From the NCBI RefSeq assembly GCF_030150285.1, contig NZ_JASLGE010000111.1, positions 1-37,004 on the forward strand: DNA of 37,004 nucleotides, in the 5' to 3' direction. The notes below the pieces were generated by a model. The model ran no database searches. It worked only from the letters and a program-made list of their open reading frames with translations, and was not told the origin of the DNA. The translations under genes and the position numbers were made by a program. The DNA comes from Pseudomonas sp. GTDB lineage: Bacteria > Pseudomonadota > Gammaproteobacteria > Pseudomonadales > Pseudomonadaceae. Below, one piece after another: positions 30,354 to 36,627 of this stretch. Numbering within the stretch: the first letter of the stretch is position 1; each line of letters starts with the position of its first letter.

Positions 30354-30368
30354 GGAAGGATTCGTTTT

Positions 30369-30408
30369 TGGCCCCGGCCACCTTGATTGGTGGTTGGGGC
30401 CATTTTTT
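30369..30408 (+). terminator. Rho-independent terminator after the recombination operon
   Basis: TGGCCCCGGCCACC (30369-30382) pairs with GGTGGTTGGGGCCA (30389-30402), with two G-T pairs and a 6-base loop, and TTTTTT follows at 30403-30408. This is a textbook intrinsic terminator on the plus strand. Confidence 0.9.
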
Positions 30409-30417
30409 GTGCCCGGC

Positions 30418-30446
30418 TTGCGGTTTCGAATCACGCGTGCAACAAT
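30418..30446 (+). promoter_or_regulatory. Putative promoter of the replication operon
   Basis: TTGCGG (30418-30423) lies 17 bases from AACAAT (30441-30446). It shares the TTGCG -35 core with the two minus-strand promoters found here. It directly follows a terminator and precedes the replication genes at 30514. Confidence 0.5.
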
Positions 30447-30480
30447 CGGTGTTGCCATGCGTGACAACACGCTAGGCAAC
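30439..30480 (+). promoter_or_regulatory. Overlapping dyads downstream of the replication promoter
   Basis: GTTGCCATGCGTG (30451-30463) and CACGCTAGGCAAC (30468-30480) form an 11/13 inverted repeat with an ACAA loop. An alternative stem pairs GCAACA (30439-30444) with TGTTGC (30450-30455). The two stems cannot form together. This could be an operator for the HTH protein at 30514 or an RNA switch in the leader. Confidence 0.5.
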
Positions 30481-30513
30481 ATGCCAGTAAATACCATTGA
30501 GAGGGAAGCCTAA

Positions 30514-30738
30514 ATGACTTTCACCGGATCGCCCGCTATCGACGCGGTAAGCGACGCGCAGAAGCGCACCACCGCAGCGCAGCATGCGCTAGCCGACGCG
30601 CTCGCAGGCCGCAACGCCGCGATAGTCGCCGCCGTCGAATCAGGAGAATCGCCGCTTGCCGTGGCGCTCGCCGCCGGCGTGAGCGTGCAGACAGTAAGCC
30701 GGGCCGTAAAGGTCGCAACCGAAGGAGACGCAAAGTGA
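30514..30738 (+). CDS. Small HTH protein, replication operon leader gene
   Basis: This 74-residue protein has a short helix-turn-helix near its C-terminus (GESPLAVALAAGVSVQTVSR, residues about 44-63). The first half is a charged helix (AQKRTTAAQHALADALAGRN). ATG 30514 follows GAGAGGGA. It is the first gene from the 30418 promoter with the dyads just upstream, so it may regulate its own operon. Overlaps the next gene by 4 bases. Confidence 0.65.
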   Translation: MTFTGSPAIDAVSDAQKRTTAAQHALADALAGRNAAIVAAVESGESPLAVALAAGVSVQTVSRAVKVATEGDAK

Positions 30739-31136
30739 AAAAGCACGATCTGATCAACGAAATCCGCGTACTTCGCGCAGACGTAACCGAGGCGAACGCG
30801 AGGCTGCGCGCGATCGAGATTGAGCGCGTCGGCGCTCGCAACGAAATCACTCGCCTCGAAGAGCGCCTAGCGCGGGAGCATGCGAACCTCGCGAGCCTCG
30901 ACCGGAACAGCGAGGGCCAGATGGAAGATGCGCGCTACGGTGCGCTCGCCGCCGAGAGCCTGGGGCGCGTCATGGTCGATTTCGAGCTTGGTGTCATCAC
31001 CGAGTCGGGACTGCACGCGGCCGCGGTGACTGCACGGCACGAGGCGAAGCGTGCGGCCGAAATTATCGACGTTGAGATTGCCGAGGATGACGGCGAAATC
31101 GCCGAGGAATCGTCCGACTCGGGGTTCGAGTTCTAG
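30735..31136 (+). CDS. Coiled-coil protein of unknown function
   Basis: A GTG at the GTGA overlap gives 133 residues. Residues about 1-58 are heptad-like charged sequence (INEIRVLRADVTEANARLRA); the rest is helical, with an acidic C-terminus (EDDGEIAEESSDSGFEF). It overlaps the start of the initiator gene by one base. It could be a partner of the replication proteins; no motif supports more. Confidence 0.6.
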   Translation: MKKHDLINEIRVLRADVTEANARLRAIEIERVGARNEITRLEERLAREHANLASLDRNSEGQMEDARYGALAAESLGRVMVDFELGVITESGLHAAAVTARHEAKRAAEIIDVEIAEDDGEIAEESSDSGFEF

Positions 31137-31933
31137 TGTTCAGCCCATCACGGCGGCGGCTATCGTCGCAGTTTGCGCAGATTCCGAATGACGTGCTCAG
31201 GCCGCGTGGCGATCTGTCGGCGCGGGCGCTCGGCGTGTTGTGCCACATGCTTTCGCACTCTGACGGGTTCGAGATTTCGCGGGCCTCGCTTGACGATCAG
31301 TTCACCGAGGGGCGCGACGCGCTAGATACGGCATTGCGTGAGCTTCGGGAAGCTGGCTACGTTCGCGCGGTTCGCACTCAGGGCGATGGGGGCAGGTTCA
31401 CTGGTGCGACGTATCTCGTGTTTGACGAGCGCGGCGGCGCGGAGGCCGACCCGGAACCCGATGCGGGAAACCACAGCCCGGGTTTTCAGGGTGATGGTGT
31501 GCGGAAAACCACAGCCCTGGAAAACCATAGCCCGGGAAATCCGCATCCCCATATAAGAACACCAATGCCTATAGAACACCAAGTCAAGAACATCAGTAAT
31601 AACACCAGCGATTCGACGTTCGAAACTTTCTGGTCGATCTATCCGAGGCGGGTCGGGAAAGGTGCTGCTGTCAAGGCTTTCGAGAAGGCAGCTCGCGGTA
31701 CCGATCCGATCGTGATCAATGCGGCGGTTTTGGATCATGCGGCGGCGTGGCGCGCGGCTGGCACTGAGCCGCGGCATATTCCGCACCCGGCTACCTGGCT
31801 AAATCAGCAGCGGTGGCTTGACGAGCATTTGCCTGAGCCTGCGCGGGCTCAGTTGTCGGCGGCGGATCAGATGGCACGGGATCTCATTTCTGGCCAGAAT
31901 CACGATTGGGGGGCGAATGCAATCGGCCAATGA
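31136..31933 (+). CDS. Phage replication initiator (winged HTH) with internal origin
   Basis: A GTG at 31136 gives 265 residues. Residues about 1-100 look like a winged HTH (IPNDVLRPRGDLSARALGVL, SRASLDDQFTEGRDALDTAL, ATYLVFDERG). Residues about 110-160 are a linker encoded by iteron-like DNA (NHSPG appears twice). The C-terminus (FETFWSIYPRRVGKGAAVKA, then HPATWLNQQRWLDEH) is the domain typical of phage replication proteins and likely contacts the helicase or loader. The layout, initiator with its binding sites in its own gene, is that of lambda O. Confidence 0.8.
   Translation: MFSPSRRRLSSQFAQIPNDVLRPRGDLSARALGVLCHMLSHSDGFEISRASLDDQFTEGRDALDTALRELREAGYVRAVRTQGDGGRFTGATYLVFDERGGAEADPEPDAGNHSPGFQGDGVRKTTALENHSPGNPHPHIRTPMPIEHQVKNISNNTSDSTFETFWSIYPRRVGKGAAVKAFEKAARGTDPIVINAAVLDHAAAWRAAGTEPRHIPHPATWLNQQRWLDEHLPEPARAQLSAADQMARDLISGQNHDWGANAIGQ
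31465..31608 (+). other. Probable replication origin (iterons plus AT-rich stretch)
   Basis: Three 18-base iterons occur: GGGAAACCACAGCCCGGG (31465-31482), GGAAAACCACAGCCCTGG (31503-31520) and GGAAAACCATAGCCCGGG (31519-31536), with a degenerate fourth at 31534. The second and third are 16 bases apart. Next comes the most AT-rich stretch of the window (31550-31608) with a second repeat, AGAACACCAA (31556-31565, 31573-31582) and near copies at 31587 and 31599. Iterons beside an AT-rich element inside an initiator gene is the lambda ori layout. Confidence 0.7.
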
Positions 31934-32261
31934 CGGGTTAACGCGCTCGGAGCGAGCCGCTTTGCCGCCTAGGAGCGACGATAAGGCCCGCCTGGGGGAG
32001 TTGGTGCACAACGCCCCTGAAAGTCCGTTAGAAACGATTCTGGCGATTTCGACTCTCGAACAAATTCGGGTGCTGCACGTGTGGGCGACCGGGTTCGACG
32101 GGATCATTCGCGGCCGGGTTGATGCGGAATCGTGGCTTGCCGCGCTCGAAGGGTACGACATGAACCGGGTTCGGGCCGCTATCACCGAGCACTACCGGCG
32201 CAACACGTGGCGCGTGATGCCCGCGAACATCATCGAAATTATCGAAGCAGGGGAGGCTTGA
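31917..32261 (+). CDS. Possible helicase loader
   Basis: An ATG at 31917 overlapping the initiator stop gives 114 residues, behind GGGGGG. Residues about 40-110 form the helical pattern seen in small loader-type proteins (ISTLEQIRVLHVWATGFDGI, then VDAESWLAALEGYDMNRVRA and a YRRNTWRVMPANIIEIIE end). Position between initiator and DnaB helicase is where phages place such proteins. There is no ATPase motif, so it would be a loader of the SPP1 gp39 kind rather than DnaC. Low sequence support. Confidence 0.45.
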   Translation: MQSANDGLTRSERAALPPRSDDKARLGELVHNAPESPLETILAISTLEQIRVLHVWATGFDGIIRGRVDAESWLAALEGYDMNRVRAAITEHYRRNTWRVMPANIIEIIEAGEA

Positions 32262-32263
32262 AC

Positions 32264-32653
32264 ATGGGGACGAGATACGTGATCGGGGCAGCGCCGGGAG
32301 TGATCCGGTCGGAGATTCGGGTGAACCGACGTTCTACAGACGGTGTTCGGCTTGGCGGCATGGCGCAAGCTGAAGCTACGATGGTCACGCGAGGGGTCGA
32401 AATTGACGGCGCAATCACGCTATCCGTTAGCGGTGTGACCACTCGTATGAACGATTTGGAAGCTGCTGCGCAACTCGTGGCGCTCGCGCATCAGATCACG
32501 GCGCGAACGGTCGCCGACGCGCTCGGCGCGGATCACCCCGGCGTGAACGTGCCACCTTCAGGGGCCGCGCAAGTTGCTGCGCGCCTGGTGCTCACTAACG
32601 CTGAGGTCACCCCCGCCGAGGTGCTCGAAATGCTCGGGATCGATGCTGAATGA
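32264..32653 (+). CDS. Protein of unknown function in replication operon
   Basis: An ATG at 32264 behind GGGGAGG gives 129 residues. The N-terminal half is beta-rich (GVRLGGMAQAEATMVTRGVE), the C-terminal half helical (PPSGAAQVAARLVLTNAEVT). It has an ATGA overlap with the DnaB gene. No motif recognised; proximity implies a replication role. Confidence 0.55.
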   Translation: MGTRYVIGAAPGVIRSEIRVNRRSTDGVRLGGMAQAEATMVTRGVEIDGAITLSVSGVTTRMNDLEAAAQLVALAHQITARTVADALGADHPGVNVPPSGAAQVAARLVLTNAEVTPAEVLEMLGIDAE

Positions 32654-33972
32654 CGGGCGAGCAGCTATCGGTCAAATATGACCCGGAGACGGAGAAATAT
32701 TTGCTCGCCGCGATCCTCGACACGCCCGCTGTGATCTGGGAAGTTAGGCAGATCGTGCGCGCCGCCGACTTCCAAAGCGTGGTGAACGCGACGGTGTACG
32801 AGGCGATGGTTGCTGTCTCGGATGCGGCGAAAGCGTGCGACGCGCCGACTGTGAACGCTCATATCATCAGGGCCGGCAAAGATCACATTGTGTCGGCGAC
32901 GTACGCGTACGAGCTGATGAATCTTGGCATCGTCGGCGTGCAGTGGGTTGGCTTCGGGCACGAGGTGCGCGAGCACGGCGAGCGGCGACGGCTGCTCGAA
33001 GAGGCTGGTGTGATCGCCGAGATAGCAGCCAACGGCGGCGACGGCGGCGACCTGCTCGAGCAAGCAATCGCGCGTCTCGACGGGCTGCGCGGCGGCGTGC
33101 TCAGGCAGTCGCGGCCGATCGGCGAGGCGTTCACCGGCCTGGTCGAAAAAATGAAAACGAACGTGCCGTACACGCCGACCCCGTGGCCTTCGCTGAACGC
33201 GATGATCGGCGGGATTCGTGCGGGCGCGATGTACACAGTCGCGGGCGCGTCGGGCGGCGGTAAGTCGATCTTCGGCCTACAGCTCGCAACGCATATCGCG
33301 GAGATGGGCGGCCGCGTCGGCTATGTCTCCCTCGAAATGAGCGAGGAAGACCTGCTGAAGCGCATCATTTCGATGATGCAAGACGTTCACCAATCCGCGC
33401 TCGTGAATCACGAGCTCAGCGAGGATGGGTGGCGTTCGGTGATGGAAGCCGAAACGTACCTGAAGACGCTGCCGCTCGAAGTGTTCGACCGCGGCGGCAC
33501 GCAGTATTCCGACATTGTGGGGTTCGCTCGCGCGTTGCACCGCAAGGGCAATATGAAGCTGCTCGTGGTCGATTATCACGGGCTCACGCAGTCTCCCCCG
33601 GGAGCGTCTACCGAATCGCGCACGCAGCTACTGAACCAGTGGGCGAACGGGTACAAGCAGTTGGCGCGCGAGCTCGGGATAGCGGTTGTCGTGCTGGAGC
33701 AGTTCAACCGTGACAGCACGAAGCGGCAGAACGCGCGCCCGGTCATCACTGACTTGCGTGGCACGGCGGCGTTGGAGCACGCAGCTGATTGCGTGATCCT
33801 GTTGCACCGCGTTATGAAAAAAGTTGGCGGGAAGGAGGTGCTGACTAACGATATTGAGTTCATCGCGGCGAAGAATCGGCAAGGGCAGCAGGGCTACCGG
33901 GTGCTAGTTTTCGATGGCGCTTTCTCCCGGATCAGCCAGAAGGAGCACGAGCACACCCAGCTGTACGACTAG
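32650..33972 (+). CDS. dnaB: DnaB-type replicative helicase
   Basis: This 440-residue protein is the hexameric fork helicase. An N-terminal helical domain (EKYLLAAILDTPAVIWEV, then FQSVVNATVYEAM) precedes the RecA-like ATPase: Walker A GASGGGKS (199-206), VSLEMSEEDLLKRI (226-239), Walker B KLLVVDYHG (D308), then LEQFNRDSTKRQNARPVITD and GTAALEHAADCVILLHR. The order is the full DnaB set. It follows the initiator and possible loader, and SSB comes next. Confidence 0.95.
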   Translation: MTGEQLSVKYDPETEKYLLAAILDTPAVIWEVRQIVRAADFQSVVNATVYEAMVAVSDAAKACDAPTVNAHIIRAGKDHIVSATYAYELMNLGIVGVQWVGFGHEVREHGERRRLLEEAGVIAEIAANGGDGGDLLEQAIARLDGLRGGVLRQSRPIGEAFTGLVEKMKTNVPYTPTPWPSLNAMIGGIRAGAMYTVAGASGGGKSIFGLQLATHIAEMGGRVGYVSLEMSEEDLLKRIISMMQDVHQSALVNHELSEDGWRSVMEAETYLKTLPLEVFDRGGTQYSDIVGFARALHRKGNMKLLVVDYHGLTQSPPGASTESRTQLLNQWANGYKQLARELGIAVVVLEQFNRDSTKRQNARPVITDLRGTAALEHAADCVILLHRVMKKVGGKEVLTNDIEFIAAKNRQGQQGYRVLVFDGAFSRISQKEHEHTQLYD

Positions 33973-34014
33973 ACACCGAACCTCAATCAATCACCACGAA
34001 AGTAGGTACATATC

Positions 34015-34566
34015 ATGGCCGGAGAGCCACTAATCACAGTCGTTGGCAACCTAGTTGCCGACCCCGAACAGCGCGTATCCCAGAGCGGGAAAGCATGGGT
34101 GACGTTCCGCATCGCGAGCACCCCTCGAGTTCGCGATCGCCAATCCGGCGACTGGTCGGATGGCGAGGCGCTATGGCTGAGCTGCCGAGCGTACAGCGAG
34201 TACGCCGACAACATCGCCGCATCGCTCACGAAGGGCACCCGCGTTATCGTGCAGGGCCGCCTGACGCAGCGCAGCTACAAAGACAACCAAGGCCAGCAGC
34301 GCACCAGCCTCGAACTAGAGGTTGAAGAGATTGGGCCGTCACTCAGGTTCGCGGCCGCGCAGGTCACCCGCGGCGGCACGGGCGGCGCACCGGCCGGTAG
34401 CGGGTGGGCGAAGCCGCCGGCAGCCCCGCCGGCGCAGTACGGCAGCACCCCGGGCGGCGGTTGGGCGAACCCGAACGGTGGCCAACCAGCAGCCCCGCCG
34501 CCGACCGAGAACCCGTGGGCGAACCAGCCGGCTACGGGCGGGTTCGATGACGAGCAGCCTTTCTAG
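34015..34566 (+). CDS. ssb: Single-stranded DNA-binding protein
   Basis: This 183-residue protein has the SSB OB-fold in residues about 1-110 (LITVVGNLVADPEQRVSQSG, VTFRIASTPR, ALWLSCRAYSEYADNIAASL, KGTRVIVQGRLTQRSYKDNQ), then a Gly/Ala/Pro-rich disordered linker, and the acidic tip FDDEQPF, which matches the bacterial C-terminal peptide that recruits repair proteins. It protects ssDNA during replication and recombination. GAAAGTAGG precedes the start. Confidence 0.95.
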   Translation: MAGEPLITVVGNLVADPEQRVSQSGKAWVTFRIASTPRVRDRQSGDWSDGEALWLSCRAYSEYADNIAASLTKGTRVIVQGRLTQRSYKDNQGQQRTSLELEVEEIGPSLRFAAAQVTRGGTGGAPAGSGWAKPPAAPPAQYGSTPGGGWANPNGGQPAAPPPTENPWANQPATGGFDDEQPF

Positions 34567-34601
34567 GCTGATCTGACCGGCGTGGGCCGGTAAACAAAGG
34601 A

Positions 34602-34631
34602 GGGGCCGGGCGGAAAGTACCGCCCGGCCCC
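34602..34631 (+). terminator. Perfect hairpin after SSB
   Basis: GGGGCCGGGCGG (34602-34613) pairs perfectly with CCGCCCGGCCCC (34620-34631) around an AAAGTA loop. No T-tract follows; a ribosome site AAGGAG appears 8 bases later. It probably separates SSB from the downstream small genes, as an attenuator or stabiliser. Confidence 0.6.
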
Positions 34632-34657
34632 ATGACCAAGGAGAAAGGAAACGCGTT

Positions 34658-35023
34658 ATGAACGATAGCACGATTGTTCGACGGCCGCGGGGGCTGGTGC
34701 GGGTGTCTCGCGCCGCTGACCGGCCCTGGCTGGTTTTGCCGTGGGGGGCGGTGTGCACGGCGTGCGCGTGGTCTGTGATACGCATGTCGCACTCGCGGGC
34801 GGTTGCTGCTGCGGTCGGCCACGTTCATGCAGCGCACCGGGATGCGGTGAGGTGGCGTTGCCTGGTGCGCGGGTGCAACCCGGGCCTATGGTCGGAATCG
34901 CTCGCGCTAAAGCACCGCGCCGAGACGGGGCACCGCGTCGCGAGGTGGCCGGTTCGCTCGCCTGAGGGGGAGCTGAAGCAGCGCGAGCGGTATCGCGCTT
35001 TCCTGGCTAGGCGGCGGCGTTGA
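34658..35023 (+). CDS. Double C2H2-type zinc-finger protein
   Basis: This 121-residue protein has two Cys/His clusters: C33-x2-C36 with H55 and H60, and C68-x4-C73-x12-H86-x5-H92, the second matching the classical C2H2 spacing. The rest is very Arg rich (24 or so Arg) and thus likely to bind nucleic acid. ATG 34658 follows AAGGAGAAAGG. It opens the zinc-motif gene run at the right end. Targets are unknown. Confidence 0.65.
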   Translation: MNDSTIVRRPRGLVRVSRAADRPWLVLPWGAVCTACAWSVIRMSHSRAVAAAVGHVHAAHRDAVRWRCLVRGCNPGLWSESLALKHRAETGHRVARWPVRSPEGELKQRERYRAFLARRRR

Positions 35024-35187
35024 CGCGGCCAAGTGCTGGCCGGGTGTGCGTGCCGGGGCGGGGCGGGCGCGGCTATTGTGGCCGCGAAACACGAGACACT
35101 GCCCCCGTAGCGGCGGCGACGTGCGAAAACTGCCACGCCGCGATCCGCGCCGACGAGCACCACGCCGCGAAGGGGAATGACAGATGA
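35020..35187 (+). CDS. Small four-Cys zinc-ribbon-like protein
   Basis: A TTG start overlapping the previous stop (TTGA) gives 55 residues. C10, C20, C35 and C38 (TCENCHAAI at the second pair) have the arrangement of a small zinc ribbon, and the rest is Gly/Arg rich. The stop overlaps the next ATG (ATGA). It is short and lacks a good ribosome site, but the overlaps on both sides and the Cys pairs favour a real gene. Confidence 0.45.
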   Translation: MTRPSAGRVCVPGRGGRGYCGRETRDTAPVAAATCENCHAAIRADEHHAAKGNDR

Positions 35188-35342
35188 CCGGGCAGCAACT
35201 CACGGTTGGATCGCTAACCGAGCACAACACCTCGCGAGCGCAGCAACTCAGGATGCTAGGCAACGGCGTGGTCGCGCAGCAGGCGGTAGCCGCCATTCGC
35301 TTACTGCTCGCACGTGCAGAAGGGTCGCCGGCTGATGTTTGA
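35184..35342 (+). CDS. Fragment-like protein resembling a DNA cytosine methyltransferase C-terminus
   Basis: This ATGA-coupled ORF encodes 52 residues. The stretch LRMLGNGVVAQQAVAAIRLL (residues about 23-42) resembles the final motif (GN-V-QxAxxA-type) of C5-cytosine methyltransferases. No catalytic PC motif or SAM-binding motif occurs in this gene or, as far as I can see, in the window. It is either a remnant of a lost methyltransferase or a reused module. The stop overlaps the next ATG by 8 bases. Confidence 0.5.
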   Translation: MTGQQLTVGSLTEHNTSRAQQLRMLGNGVVAQQAVAAIRLLLARAEGSPADV

Positions 35343-36087
35343 CCGGTCTTGCCCCCACGCCGACAGTCTCGGCAGCGTCTACACCGGCACCCTGTGCTCA
35401 GCCTGCTACCGGGAACTCGAAATCCGGCTGCCCGGGCTCGCCGCGATGTGCGAGCAGCTTCGCCGCGACGCAGCACCCGGCACGGTGCGGGCAGTGAGCT
35501 ACGGCGACCGCGTGCAAGAATCAGCCGAGCAGCGCCTGCTGATCGATGACCGCCGACTCGCCCTCGCAGATGACCTGTTTCAGGCGGCGTGCGTGGTGGT
35601 GCTCGTGATGGCTGACGAGCTCAGCACTGATCCGCCGTACGCGCTGCGCGGCGCGGTCGCCCCGCCGAGGTACAGCGAAGGTCGCTTGTCGCCGTTCGCT
35701 GCGCAGGGCATCGAGTCGTGGCTGGTGCGCAATCTTCGGTGGATTGCGCAGCACGAACTAGCGTTCGATGTGCTCGACCCGCTCACGGAGGCGCTCACGG
35801 AGGCGAGGCGGGCGACCGACCCGGCACCCCCGCGAAAACCGGCGATCCGCGGCGCTTGCTCGGAGTGTTTGGGGCGGGTTGCTATCGTCGTGTTGGAGCG
35901 GGGCGTTTTCTACTCCACCTGTGGCGGGTGCGGGAAGCGTGGCCCCGTGCATGCGCGAGTGGTGGAGGCGGTTCTAAGTGCAAGTGATGACGGTGACGCA
36001 GGCGGCGGCGGCTACGGGGCTCACCCGGATGACGTTGTGGAATTATCGGGCGGCGGGGCTGCTGCCGTCGAAGCAGCGGGGCCGTAA
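35335..36087 (+). CDS. Zinc-ribbon protein, C-terminal end possibly frameshifted
   Basis: An ATG at 35335 gives 250 residues. N-terminal C6, C21 and C24 (SCPHADSLG...LCSAC) and a C-terminal four-Cys ribbon C175-x2-C178, C196-x2-C199 flank a helical middle. The last 35 residues (after VHARVVEAVL) are acidic, Gly-rich and overlap the next gene by 110 bases. In the +1 frame the DNA instead reads EWWRRF then TAA at 35975-35977, directly before the next GTG. A one-base insertion near 35953-35956 (GCGC) would explain this, so the true product may be about 213 residues long. Confidence 0.6.
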   Translation: MFDRSCPHADSLGSVYTGTLCSACYRELEIRLPGLAAMCEQLRRDAAPGTVRAVSYGDRVQESAEQRLLIDDRRLALADDLFQAACVVVLVMADELSTDPPYALRGAVAPPRYSEGRLSPFAAQGIESWLVRNLRWIAQHELAFDVLDPLTEALTEARRATDPAPPRKPAIRGACSECLGRVAIVVLERGVFYSTCGGCGKRGPVHARVVEAVLSASDDGDAGGGGYGAHPDDVVELSGGGAAAVEAAGP

Positions 36088-36202
36088 TGTGCTCGTGGCT
36101 GTGGAGCATGTGCAGGCGGCGCATCGGGCGCGGCTTGCGAATAATCCGGCGCATCAGTATCGGCTGCGCGCCGCAAGGGAACAAGGAGTGATTCTCATAT
36201 GA
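35978..36202 (+). CDS. MerR/excisionase-like HTH protein
   Basis: A GTG at 35978 with GGAGG 9 bases upstream gives 74 residues. The N-terminus (VTQAAAATGLTRMTLWNYRA, residues about 6-25) fits a MerR-like or excisionase-like helix-turn-helix, then AGLLPSKQRGRNVLVAVEH is the wing region typical of that type. The C-terminus is basic. The TAA before the start closes the frame exactly. It may regulate the right-end or minus-island genes. Stop overlaps the next ATG (ATGA). Confidence 0.65.
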   Translation: MQVMTVTQAAAATGLTRMTLWNYRAAGLLPSKQRGRNVLVAVEHVQAAHRARLANNPAHQYRLRAAREQGVILI

Positions 36203-36627
36203 CCGAAGAACCGACACCCGAACAGATCGAAGCCGCAGCGAGGGTGATCGATCCGAACGCGTTCGCGCGCCTCTCAGCCGAGCTCGGTGCTGCCGAGCGT
36301 GAGTCTCTCGATATGACGCAGGCCACCCTGCAACGTCTGGCGAGAGAACAAGCTCGGCAGCACCGAGCAACGTGGGATGGGTCGCGCTGGATTTGCCGAG
36401 TGTGCGACATCCGCTTTTGGCAGGACGATGAGCTCGTCGAACACGACCGCAAATTTGCCCCTGTGCAGGTGGACGAAGTGAAGCTGCCTGCTGTGACTCG
36501 TGTGACCCTCGCTGGGCGTACAGGGGTGCGGTCTGCTGAGCATTGGGACTATGCCGGTGTCGAACTGCTGGTGCAGGACGAGGGGCGCACGCTCAAAGTG
36601 CTCCCGCTGCGAGGTGGTGGGCGATGA
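36199..36627 (+). CDS. C2H2-like zinc-finger protein
   Basis: An ATG at 36199 behind AAGGAG gives 142 residues. WICRVCDIRFWQDDELVEH fits C66-x2-C69-x3-F73-x5-L79-x2-H82, the classical C2H2 finger up to the first His; the last His is replaced by Phe. The N-terminal half is a charged helix. The C-terminal 45 residues form a beta-rich segment (VDEVKLPAVTRVTLAG). The stop overlaps the next ATG (ATGA). Confidence 0.65.
   Translation: MTEEPTPEQIEAAARVIDPNAFARLSAELGAAERESLDMTQATLQRLAREQARQHRATWDGSRWICRVCDIRFWQDDELVEHDRKFAPVQVDEVKLPAVTRVTLAGRTGVRSAEHWDYAGVELLVQDEGRTLKVLPLRGGGR

Noticed and set aside
30411..30450. Possible tRNA T-loop (GGTTTCGAATC) in the gap before the replication genes
   Set aside because: No acceptor stem, anticodon arm or D-arm can be paired around it, and the region is better explained by the promoter and dyads.
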